A stretch of DNA of 64,000 bases. Source: Scilla litardierei. Taxonomy: Eukaryota; Streptophyta; Magnoliopsida; Asparagales; Asparagaceae. Location of the stretch: positions 353,189,486-353,253,485 of the forward strand of contig CM061142.1 of the NCBI GenBank assembly GCA_030789695.1, in the 5' to 3' direction. Below are positions 24,348 through 35,357 of this stretch, piece by piece. The notes below the pieces were generated by a model. The model saw only the letters and a program-made list of their open reading frames with translations. It ran no database searches and was not told where the DNA came from. Position 1 is the stretch's first letter; each line of letters starts with the position of its first letter. The translations under genes were made by a program, and so were the position numbers.

Positions 24348-24735
24348 ATAGGGCAATCTTCGGGTGCGAAAAAACCCGTGCGAAAGCCGTGCGAAAACTT
24401 TTTTTTTATTTTTTTGAAAATTTTTTTTTCAAAAATTCTTTTTTTGATGTTTAATCCATACAAATATATACCCCAGGGAAAATAATGGGTGAACCCGTTG
24501 GGCATTAGAGCCCCCATCCACCCGTTACAAATTTAACGGTCTCAAAACGTGCGAATTTGATGAAATGCCTTGATCGAAGACCAAATGACATTATTTCTCA
24601 ACCATTATTTTTTGAGGGGGGTATAACAACATATAATGAGGGTGGAAAAAAGAATTTTTGAAAAAAAAAATTTCAAAAAAAAGATAAAAACATTTTCGCA
24701 CGGTGCGAAATGTTCTCATTTGAAAATTTTCCTAT
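24348..24735. mobile_element. Foldback MITE in a TA tract
   Basis: About 390 bp bounded by TATAGGG... and ...CCTATA, within alternating TA sequence. The arms of about 100 bases are inverse complements in blocks: GTGCGAAAA...CGTGCGAAAAC on the left against TTTTCGCACGGTGCGAAA on the right, followed inward by T-rich and A-rich runs around TTTTTCAAAAATTCTTTTTT. The centre carries CCCGTTGGGCATTAGAGCCC. No coding capacity. Superfamily is uncertain because the TA-rich flanks hide the target duplication. Confidence 0.7.
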
Positions 24736-24739
24736 ATAT

Positions 24740-25403
24740 ATATACATATATGTATATGTATATATACATATACATACATGATGACTCATTTTTTGGCCCA
24801 CTGTATTCTCTTTTATGAATGTTGTGTGATTATCTATTTTCTTTGTGCACATTGATTATATATGTTGTATGATGAGATATATTGTATGATAAATGTTACT
24901 ATTGGACTTCATTTCGTCTAGTCAACCTAGTTTTGATGATTTTGATATGTATTTGTGTGATACACCTTTATATTTTCCAATTTTCATTTGGTATCACATT
25001 AAATGCATATCTTTTTCTTTATGCTCACATGATTGTTTTACTTTTATTTAGCACTAGTTGTTGTTGTTTCGCCACTCCCACTTTTTGGATAATGCCATAG
25101 GGGGAGAGAAATAAACAAACTCATAATTTTGTGCTAATTAGAAGCTAAACTTGAATATAATATTGAAATAGCCTTAGATTCAGGGGGAGTAAGATATAGT
25201 GAATTTGGATTCAAAAATCCTAAATTCAAATCCTTGAATTCATTCCATTAACAATATCATACTATTGTTTTAATTGATCATTAGATGCACATATCTCTAT
25301 TGTCTAACTTGATTGGTATTTATATAGGGGGGTAAGTATTTCTTTAAAGCACAATTATTTATTTTTGTTTATGCTTGTTTGTCATCACCAAAAAGGTGAG
25401 AAT
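24740..25403 (+). other. 3' internal end of the old Sirevirus with serial polypurine tracts
   Basis: Sequence resumes the old copia element after the Helitron/MITE insertions. It shows several purine tracts: ATAGGGGGAGAGAAA (~25097), TTCAGGGGGAGTAAG (~25181), ATAGGGGGGTAAG (~25326) and CATCACCAAAAAGGTGAGAAT (25385-25403). The last touches the LTR start. Repeated polypurine tracts near the 3' LTR are a known Sirevirus trait. No gene seen; the frame at 24882-25100 is not supported. Confidence 0.7.
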
Positions 25404-27054
25404 TGAGTATTGGACTTCCCCTACTTGGTTTTAATGATGAGCAAATATAAATACTTATGACTAATCCTCTCCATGTAGTTAATTCATTGCCTAATCAAAT
25501 CATGGAGATCATAATGCAATGGATGCCACTCAAGGATCAATCAAAGTTCAAAGAGTTGAAAATTGGGTGATCAAGATAAAGATAGAAGTTTCAAGGACTT
25601 CAAGATCATTCAAGAGAAAGAAGAGAAGCAAATACGATGTAAATCTTTTATTCTCTTGTTTCTTTCTTATTAAAATGTAGCCTTGAAGTAGAGTAATGTT
25701 GGAGCACTCACACATCACTCAATCTAGCCTATGAATTCATTAGAACTCATTACTAGGACTCTAACTCTAAATTTCCTGAGTTGTGCATTTTAGGCTTTCA
25801 ACAAGCGACTGCTGCACAATTACCAGGCACCTGTCTCCTTTACATGCGTCTGTGATTTGTTCTACAGTCGTGTGTTATGTACACACTTTTGATAGGATTC
25901 TTTGGGTTTTCTAAATTCAATTCTAACAGACGACTGCTGTATAATGTACATGCACCTGGCTAGTTGCATGCGCCTAGCTAGTTACAGGCGCCGATGACTT
26001 GTTAATCAGTCGCATGTATCATCTTGTCCAAAGATCCCAAGTTTTGTCAACTTTTGCACTTGTGCAATCAGGCGCTTGATGTTGGTTTCATAGTCGTCTG
26101 TCCATGGCACAAACGCCTATGTAAACTACATCAGTCGACTGTCCATCCTTGCCCAGATCTTTCATGTTGGAAAGTTTCGTACTTGCGTACACAGACGACT
26201 GACGTTGGTTTCTCAGTCTCCTGCCCATGACACAGGCGCATGTGGGTACCACATTAGTCGCATGTCCTTGCTTCCCAGAATTCTCAAGTTTTGTTAACTT
26301 TTGCACTTTGCCACACAGACGCCCGTCGAATGTTTATCTGGCACCTATCCATTTTCAGGCGCCTATCCAACTTTCATCAGTTGCCTGTCCTACGTGATAA
26401 GTTACCGTTTGAATTCTCACATACCCTCTGACATAGTGTAGTAGGTGACTGTCTACTCTTCATCAGTCGTCTGTCCTGCCTGTAAAATCAATTCGTTGGC
26501 CATTTCCACACGAATTTTTAGAGGACTTTTGAGTAATTCGTTTGAGGGTTTGAGAGAACTTATAAAAGGGCCTTTTACTGTTCCATTGAGGATCTCTTGG
26601 AACCCCATTGATTCATCTCTCAAGCTTAATCTCTCTCAAGCTCTCATTGAAATCAATGCCCTAGAATTCCAAATCTCATCTTGTCTTCCAACTAGAATCA
26701 ACTCTCATCCTCTAGCTTTGGTGAAGACAAGTACACTGGCTATTCTCTCTTCTAGGAAGAGATTAACAAATTTCTCACTTCACACCTTCAAGCTCTAATT
26801 CAAGGCATAGGTGATTTGTAAGTGTGTAAATATCAATTTCATAACTTTCGTAAATTGGTTTTACTCTCGGTTTGTGAGAGTGGTTTGTTTGATCCCAAGT
26901 TATGGGATTCAAGGATAGCAATCATGTATTGATTACACTTGTAGGGTTGCTACAAGTGGGTTGAAAGGAAACTTCAAGCTAAAGTTTTAGCTTGAGTATC
27001 TGGGTGGTATCCAAGGTATTATGGACGTAGGATTACCGAGAACAAGTCAGGTTT
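25404..27054 (+). repeat. 3' LTR of the old Sirevirus, first part
   Basis: Begins TGAGTATTGGAC directly after a polypurine tract. It contains an array of short palindromes (25795-26480) and a TATA box TATAAAAGGG at 26561-26570, followed by CTCTCTCAAG leader-like sequence. It is interrupted at 27054 by a 4.6-kb insertion and resumes at 31696. The matching 5' LTR lies outside the window, so the start rests on the tract and TG only. Confidence 0.7.
25795..26480. repeat. Palindrome array CAG(G/T)CG(C/A)CTG in Sirevirus LTR
   Basis: Over 20 loosely spaced 8-12 bp words such as AGGCGCCTG, CAGTCGACTGTC, CAGACGACTG and AGTCGCATGTC. Most are self-complementary or half-sites, spaced roughly 20-40 bases apart. 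Maize Sireviruses carry comparable palindrome arrays in their LTRs; here the core sequence is different. Confidence 0.7.
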
Positions 27055-30000
27055 TGTAATGCATGTATGTGTAAAATACTATTTACGTGTGTGCGTATAG
27101 TAATTTTGTTATGCGTATAGTAATTTCATACACATATAGCTATCAGGTGCCTATGATATGCTTTGAATATAAGTGAATACGTGTGGTTGGATAGTAAATT
27201 GATATTATTGGTATCATACTCTTGGTGTTTATTATCGTGCTTAAGCGGTTTTAGTTGGTGAGTGTGTATAGTAAAATGGTATGTATACTGGGATAGTTAT
27301 TACTGAATGATATCAAGATTATTGATGTTGGTTATTATTCTTAGAGATATTGTTATTAGAATTGGTATTAATATTTTTATCCTTGGCGATGTTGATTACT
27401 ATTTCACTACTATTGTGAAGGCCTTAATTAATTTTGGTAGCTAGAGACGGGCTTGGGTTATAGTTAGTTACTGTTGATTGGGTTTGATAATTGGGCTAGA
27501 CTATTAGATGAGAGAAGAAGGTTGATATAATTGGGAATGGCAAACTTGTAAATAGGGGGTCTTATTATTTAATCCATTCTCTCTTTCTACAATATTCCCT
27601 TCTTTACAAAAAAATGTTTTTAATTTCCCCTTCCTCCCTAAGCCCAGCTGTTCCCTTTCATTTTTGGTGGCTGGTCGAGCCTTCCCATGGCTGCAGGCCG
27701 AAATTCCTAAGCAAAGGAAGAAAAAAAAGAAGAAGAAGAAAGAAGAGGAAGAAGAGAAGTAAAGCCCTAATCCCAACCCCTCTTCCTACCATTCATCTTC
27801 TCCAAGTTTTCTCCTCCCCGATGGCCGAAATTTGCCCTCACCCCCCATCTTTCTTACTGGCTGAAATTTTCCAGGCAAAACAAAAAAGAAGAAGTAGAAG
27901 AAAGGAAGAGATTGGAAGAGAATTAGAAAGAGGAAGGAGGAAGTGAAGAGGAGAAATCTAGGGTTTGGGATTTGGGGAACTTGATGAAGATGGAGGGATT
28001 CCATGAAATTAGTAGGTGGGTTTGCTTCTTTAATGAGGTAGGATTCTAATCACTACTCAAATATTTCTTCCATTTTCGTCTTAAGTTCAAATTGCATTTT
28101 TAGGGAATCATGGAGTTGGAGCTTGGAGATGGATTGATGGGGAAATTGCAAAATTAGGGCTTGAGCTTGGAATTGGAAGAGAAATTGGCATCTTGGCTGA
28201 GGTAGGAGTCCATCCCTACTCATGTGTTTGATTTCATTGCATTTGAGAATAAAGGTTGCGTTTTTAGGGGTTTTGTTGAAATTTCTTGGCATGATGCATT
28301 CATGTGGAAGCTAGTTGTTCAATTGAATTATATGATTCCATGAATTACTATGATTATGTTTATGGTGCAATTGAATGGCTTGTTTCACTAATTTTGTGAA
28401 TTTGTTCTCATTTTGACCTCATTAATTTTGATGGTGGTTGTGTTAAGTTGGAAACCTCAGTAATAAAACTATATGAATTAAACATTAGAATGAAAATGAA
28501 ATTTTAGATGCATTAGAATGAGAATGAAGGTGTAACATGTTGGAAGCCATGTTGATTTTGTGGAACTTGCCCTCATTTTGTTCTCATTAAGTTTGTTGGA
28601 AGGTATAGTTGTTTTGTTTGTGAATTTGCCCACATTTGAGGTGTTGGAACCCTTTTAATTAAATTTCCCTTATATGGAAATGGGATTTGTATATTCATGA
28701 ATTAAATGGTGAGATGGGCTATGGAATTGCAATATACATGGAGGCTTGAAATCATTGTTTTGATTGCTAGATCTATCAATTTGGCGAGATTGCCTTCGTT
28801 TGAATGTTGGAAGTTAATTAGTTAAAATTCTTAGTATGGAATGTGATTTGAGTTATGATGAATGAGTTGTGCAATATGATGCTGTGTTTTAGATTCATGA
28901 TGCATTTGGTTCATTCGATAAAATTGCTCTACTTAAGTTATATTGGCTGAATGACATTGTGCACATCTTATTACATTGGTTATTTTGACCGCATGAAATT
29001 GCTCTCATTTTGGGTTGTTGGAAATTATGTATTCAAATTAATTTGCATGAAATGAAGTTCATTTAATTTGCATGAAACAAAGTTTATATGAAATGCAAAT
29101 GAGATGGGGAAATTGGCGGTGTGGTGTTGGATACACGTGGAATATGGAATGTGTGACATGGTCACGTTAGGACACGAGGTGGAGTGCACGGGCATGGACA
29201 AAGTGCCGCGGTAGGAGGCAGGTGAATACGCCGTTGGCCACCTCTTGATCCATTAGATGGCTCCACGTTGATAACGGAATAGAATTATTGGCACGTGCAC
29301 GCCGGCTAACTCATGGGATCCCCATTGCATTGCATTGCATCGCATTGCTTGTGATTCATGTGCATCATGGCATCATTGAGCATTTGTGTGATTGAGGTGA
29401 TACATATATGTGTGATTGTTGCTTTATGAGAATGAATGTTGCCATGAACGCATTATATGTTGAAATGGTGGTATGTTGGAAAGTGGGATTTGGGTGGTTG
29501 CTAGAAGATGAATTTGGGTTGGGGTTGTGTTCCCTTCTCTTGAATTAAAATGTTGGTGTGGATGTTATGTTGTTGTTGATGACGTTGTCGTAGTGGTTGT
29601 TATTATTAGTGTTATTGTTGGCGTTGTTATGAATGTCTCAACTTAAGGCCAAGATAACATAATTCACCCCTCCCTTAACCGAAGCTAACTTCTTCCCAAG
29701 TGATTTGGATCGTTAAGTTACTAGTAGCCTCAATTGTTGAGGAATTGTTGTTTTACTTAAGACCCTAATGTAAGCTTCCATCCTTCTTAATTCCATGTTG
29801 TAGTTGTGTCAAGGTGATGACTTAGGGGCCTTGTTAACTAGGTTGGCATCTTTAGTACTTGGTGATGTTAAGTTTGCCCTTGCTAAATTAGTAAGGATTT
29901 TTGTTCATGAAGTTAATTTGATTGAGAACCCATGCGCAAGTTGGCACCCTTGCGTAGTTAGTCCCTTTTCATTGGCTAAATTCAATGGGAACATGGAAAC

Positions 30001-31690
30001 CTTTATTGAATTATATACAAATTGCCCTCTTTTTCATGTAAATGGTGATCTTTACCAAAGTTTGATCCACTTGTGTCATTTGAATGAAATAGACATGCTA
30101 TAGTTGGTCATTTATTCTAGGATTACCTTCAAGTTACTAACTTCATGGTAAATTTTGTTAATGAGAGTAGAGCAGCGTACTCTCCATTTTACGTGAAAGA
30201 ATGGTTGCTAAGCAAACTTGTCCATGAGTTTGTGCGAATATGAGTCTTGCTTGGTATTGTTGGGAAAATTGTGAAGTTAGTGAATAAGATGTTGAATGTT
30301 GCATTTTTACATCAAGATCTTAAAGTGGGTTATATTGTTAATGTAAGCCCATTTCTTCAAGGCACTTCCCTTATGAGTCTTGAACATTGGTATATTTTTC
30401 TTATGAATAAAGCAGGTTTCTTTTAAATATTCTTTATGTTGTATTTGGAAAAGTTTGGAAAATACAAGAGAAACTCTGCCGAAATTTTTATGAGCACTTC
30501 CACAACATCCTAAGCACTAGAAACTTAAGCTAGAAATACCACACAAAATGCCACTTGCTAGCCCCCTTACATTTCCATGCTAGAATGAACACCTATTTGG
30601 AAAATTGGTATAAAAGAAAAGTGAGTAAGAGGATTTTGAAAATCTTCAAGTTGGAAGCTTTAGAGAGTGTAGGATCCTAATTAGCACCACCTACAAGTAC
30701 CTACAAGCTCTCTTATGCAAATTGATTTCCGAATCCATTTGGTTCCATTTCAATAGAAGAGAGCGTTTCCATTAACTTGATAAAGGAGTCTTGTGCACAT
30801 GTCAATTTAAATGAGAATTGTAGTTTTTCTTACTATGAGTAAGGTCAAGCTTACCTAGGAGCTACCACATGAAGCATTTCAAGAATTCGTGAAAAACCTA
30901 AGCTTCATAACAAAACCGAATTGGTAATATGTTATGCCATGCACCCCCTTTGGAGGAAGTTGCTAGCAAGCTACTCAATGGGTCTCTTTTAGGTTAGCCT
31001 TCCTTGGATCCATTAGTAAGGTTACTTGGGATGAAGACTGTAATGCTAGCTTTCAGTTTCTTGATATTGCAGATCACTTCTTATCTGTAGTACTCACTTG
31101 TTTTTGCAGGATTTCCTCCCGCCGCAGGTATGCAGTTTGATAATGATGCCTTTTGCATTTCCATGTGAATTTGCTATAATATGTCATGAGCTAGTTCTAG
31201 TTTATTGCTTAATGCATTGTAACTTTGTGCACCATGTGAGTTGGGTTTGGAATTCCTATTGGGTCACGCTGTGACGTGCACCTGTTGATATTTTTCAGGT
31301 GCTGGTTCATGGAGTAGGACGCCCACTAGTCAAGTTGGTTGGCGTTGGTTGGACTTGAGGATTTTTAGAGAGTGTGAGAGTTTTGGGTGGGTGTTATTGT
31401 ACTTTAGCAAGTTGTGGGTTCATGTTGTATATATGAGATTTGTATTAGTGATGTTGTTAAGATTGGTTAGTTGTGTAATTATATGTATCCGTGTTTACAT
31501 TATATCAGTGTTGAGTTGTTGGTTCTTTGTTTGTCTGTGTTGTCTGGAATACTACAGGTACTATCCCAGCAGTGCGCAGTGAGCCTGCTCGAGTTTTGAA
31601 ATCTTGTGTGTCCTTCGTAACACCCGCCTCTTCGGGAATACCTCATACAGATTTGTACTTATCGGGTATCTCGGGGAGCGGGGCGTAACA
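27055..31690 (+). mobile_element. Probable 4.6-kb solo LTR (Ty3/gypsy-like)
   Basis: Starts TGTAATGCATGTATG and ends GGGGAGCGGGGCGTAACA, with a 5-bp duplication GGTTT on both sides (27050-27054 and 31691-31695). No primer site, gag or pol is visible in 4.6 kb, and I see no second LTR copy. It is therefore best read as one very long LTR left after recombination. The end GGGGCGTAACA resembles long-LTR gypsy elements. A leader-like purine/pyrimidine section (27600-28000) follows AATAGGGGGTC. Frames at 27614-27946, 28053-28292 and 29804-30103 are not supported as genes. Alternative: a LARD-like non-autonomous element with short, diverged ends. Confidence 0.6.
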
Positions 31691-31695
31691 GGTTT

Positions 31696-31860
31696 GACTT
31701 GGGTAGACCGAACCCTTGAGCATATTTTGTTTGCTTGTTCATTGTTGTTTCATTATAATTCAGTATCTTTGTTGGTTAGAATTTTAATTATGCGTAATTG
31801 TCTATTTGATTTTATAAACAATAGTCAACCCCCATTCTAATGTTTTTCTCAAAGCACATG
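31696..31860 (+). repeat. 3' LTR of the old Sirevirus, last part
   Basis: Continues the LTR broken at 27054 (GACTTGGGTAGACCGAACCC). It ends in the AATAGTCAACCCCCATTCTA type sequence common near the 3' end of Sirevirus LTRs. The exact end is uncertain (about 31840-31870). Confidence 0.5.
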
Positions 31861-33576
31861 GTCCTTACGCAACACACTCACATATGCATTATTTCCATCA
31901 TAGGTTCATTAGAATCATGTTGAACCCATCCAATTTGGTCCATTGATCTAAACACACTTGGGTGTGCATTTTAGAGCTGGACATGTGCCTGGTGTAGGGG
32001 CACCAGACGCCTGGCATGTCAGTATTCTGATCAGCTGAGCACAACCAATGGACAGTAGCTTGATGGTCTATGACCAGGCGTCTGCACAGTGGTCTAGATG
32101 CTTGGCACATGAACTTCATGCGCCTGATCAGTTGAGCCAAACTTTCTTGTGCTCCATGTATTGTTGGACCATAATTTACAGCCATCTGAAGAAGGATTCT
32201 CAGATGCTTACACAGTGTCCCAGACGCCTGAGTGGTGAACTCCAGGCGTCTGGTTATCTTGTGTTAGAACTTTTGCAATCTGTTTCTGACTTAAAAAATA
32301 TGTCAGTTTTTGTGGTTGGGATTTCTCATCCATTCCAAGCCTATTAGATTTCATTCCTTGTTAGCTTTCCAATACATTTTAGATCACCTCAATTGGTATT
32401 CATTAGTGTCAGTTATGACCATTTTGGTGATCTAGTGCTTTCTCGGTTGAGTCTATTGGAAATTCTGCAATCTGTTTCCGACTTCAATCTGATGTTAGTT
32501 TTTTTGTGGTTGGAATTTTTCATCCATTCCAAGCCCATCTGATTGCGAATCTTTTTATCTTTCCAACGCATCTTGAATCACCTCAATCGGAGTACATTTG
32601 TGAGAGTTAAGAATTTTTTGGGGATCAAGTATTTTTTAGAAGAGTCTATAAAACCTGACGCTGCACAACGTCGAACCAAACGCATGGCCACTCTTCATCA
32701 GGCGCCTGGACTATATCCATCATGCTCCTGGTCGACCCCCAAAACTAGCTGGTGGGACTTTATTGCTAGCCGTTTCTAGTCTTTTTTTTGTCGTTCATGG
32801 GCTGTTTTTTGAGCTTATTTAGGCCAGTTCGAGGGGTTGTTTATGGTATCTCTCCACATTTATATGAATCATTTGAGAGAGCCAAATTTTAGGGCTATTC
32901 ATTGAAGAGATTTATTTTCCCTCTTTCTTCTCCTTCATCCAATGCATGACTAGTGGTGGTTTAACCCTAGCTCAAGGAGAAGCTTCCAAATGCATCCATA
33001 CTCTACATCTTCTAGCACTTGGTGATTTCAATCTGCATGCCTTCACACACATATGTAATATCTATTCAAGACATAGTTAAGATTGTTGTTTTTCGTTTCT
33101 TTTTGTTACGAAACCTAGTACTCGGGTTGTGAGTATATTGTGGGGGGTTACTCCACTTGGAGGGTTACTCCATATCCCGATTAAGGATTGTATCCCGATT
33201 AGGGATTGTACTCTGTTAGAGTGTGCCTAGAAGGGTTACTACTTTTGGCATTTGTACTCATGTAGTGGGAGAAGTGCAACCAAGCACCAAGTTGTGGTGT
33301 TAGTTGTTTGGATCCGGGAAGGGTTAGTGGAAACCACAGAGTGCGATTGCAACGTGGGACTGGAGTAGGATCACCGGTTAGGGATCCGAATCAGGATACG
33401 CTCCTTGTGTTTGCGTTTGCATTGGCATATATTCTTTGTGGTTGTGTTGTTGAGCACATTCTTTTTATTTCCGCTGCGTATTGTGCGTTGAATTATTAGT
33501 TACTTTTTAATTACGCATAATGCCTGCCATTACACTATTTACGCTATTGTATTTGCATAGCCACAAGTATCCAACA
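31861..33576 (+). repeat. Second Sirevirus-type LTR, 5'-truncated
   Basis: Related in layout to 25700-27054: ACACTCACATATGC, TAGGTTCATTAGAA and GGGTGTGCATTTTAGAG occur in the same order. Palindromes AGACGCCTGG, AGGCGTCTGG and AGGCGCCTGG follow (31985-32710). It ends CAAGTATCCAACA at about 33576. The first roughly 300 bases of the LTR are missing. No internal region is attached on the right, so it is a solo or truncated LTR. Short frames here are not supported. Confidence 0.55.
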
Positions 33577-34480
33577 GTTGTGGGGTTTTCTAGTTAGAGT
33601 CTATGTAACGAGAAAGTGTCACAATACCCTTTCTCTAGCACCAACTATTGATGCAGAGAATCTCACAGGGCCGGGATCCCGTCACGAAAATAAGTATTCT
33701 AGCAACAGGTGGAGGCCAGACACATTGGTTTCCTAGGGCTAGGGTGGAGGTCCTTCGCCATCGCCTGAAACTAATAGTACACACGTCAGAGAAACCGGAG
33801 GAGTGACCCCTCGATTCGCCTCCGATACTTAAGTTATGATCAAGCGAGGAAAGGAGGGAGCATGGCTAGAGATAGCTGCCACTAAGGTATTGTGCAATGC
33901 TAGGGTTTGAGAGAAAGAAAATTACATATCAAATTTGGGCGTACATGATGTAGAGGGTTTCCATCCTATTTGCACGATCGGGGGTGGCTCGGCCACGCCA
34001 ACAGATCCCTGACAAAGGCGGTTATGCATTGCCCGACAGAGCGGGTACACGTCCCGTCTGATTGAGACGGGTCGAACGGCCCTCTGATAAACATGATCAT
34101 TACGTGCACGTGGTGGGCTCACTAGTAACGGCTTGGAGAAGAAAGGGGCGACTCACCTGCCTGAGACTGTGCCACCCTAATTGTAGGGGTCGATCATGCC
34201 AGGTGGGTGAGTACCTTGGCTGTAGAGCCAAATGGGCCAACCTTGGAGGGTCGTCAGAAGAGAATTAGATTTACCACTGAGCGGGCTGATTTCTTGGGAT
34301 CGCCTCGGCTGACTACAGCTGTTGGGGATCCTTAGTGGTTGCCATCCAGGGTTGATCAAACTCGACCTAGTAGTTTACGTGATCCTTATCCTTCGGGGTG
34401 CACGTGTTGTTAGCGGGTCCCATCTGATTAACTTAGCCTGGCCATGACCCTGGTGGGCCCACGGTTGATCTACAACTACA
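33577..34480. other. Intergenic sequence, unassigned
   Basis: No gene seen on either strand. Mid-GC sequence with phrases like CACAGGGCCGGGATCCCGTC (about 33667) that look like transposon debris. No terminal repeats or coding frame could be identified. Confidence 0.4.
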
Positions 34481-35357
34481 TGTTCCTTTTAAAAACTGAA
34501 AATTGATCTATTGCACGTATGGAAACAGATGAAAACCAAAGCAAAGGTTCACCATTTCTTCAATTATCAGCTATCTTTTTGAACAAGTGAGTCCTTCTGC
34601 ATGCTTTGCATGCCTGTAATTGGGTAGGTTGTGCATGCAGGCTGCAGTACTTCATCGCATTTCAAGCAGTCATAGATCTGGCAATATGACGAGCATCAAA
34701 GCTTAATCATTGAAGACAAGAGGTATTGTTTATCTCTGTAGTTAGAATAGCATATAAATATCAAGGCATACTGTTTTGGTTAATTTGAAAAGTATTACAG
34801 TTTGCTTTCCCCCCTGCTTATTGTTGTTATAATTAATTTCTTCAGTTGAGAATCTTTTGAGCTTGGAAAATGATAAAATGCAGAGATGTATGATTCCTAA
34901 TCAAGCTTAACTATTTATTTTCATTTTATTTGTTAGTTTTTTATCCTCTGGTTATTTCACTGGAGAGTTTGAGAGAGAATATTGTTGTGTGGCAAAAATC
35001 AGAAATTAAATTCTAAATCCAGCCCAGTACAGGTTGGGCCTGTTCGCTAGCTACTCCGTTGGACTCCTTGTTTGACCCAGTTAGATCCAGATCTTGAAGA
35101 GTCGCCCCCACCGATCAAACACAAAATCGGGTCAGGATCCGAATCCGATTCGGTATCTCAGGCTCCGCTTCTTAAAAAGGAAACACCGACCACGAGATAA
35201 ATAAAATAAATTAATCACCTGCATTAAAACGGACCCACGCTAAGTTCCGAGGGGGTAGAAAGAGAAAAAGTCCGGGAAAATAACAGCAACAGCCTCAAGA
35301 TTAAAAATCAGATAGAGAGAGAGAAAGAGAGAGAAAGCTCTTTCACCTCAACCAACA
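34481..35357 (+). promoter_or_regulatory. Upstream region and 5' leader of the CCS52A gene
   Basis: Non-repetitive sequence leading to the start codon. A TA-rich AAATAAAATAAATTAATC (about 35198-35215) could supply a TATA-like element. A GA-rich tract AGATAGAGAGAGAGAAAG (about 35309-35326) and CTCTTTCACCTCAACC form a typical plant 5' untranslated leader before ATG 35358. The transcription start is not determined. A 5'-leader intron cannot be excluded. Confidence 0.5.

Noticed and set aside
27614..27946. A Lys/Arg-rich frame with AT-hook-like look
   Set aside because: It is a purine-rich leader-like section inside a probable LTR; composition alone explains it and it lacks a domain.
33577..34480. 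A second host gene upstream of CCS52A
   Set aside because: Frames of 60-70 codons on both strands with no splice pattern or family similarity.
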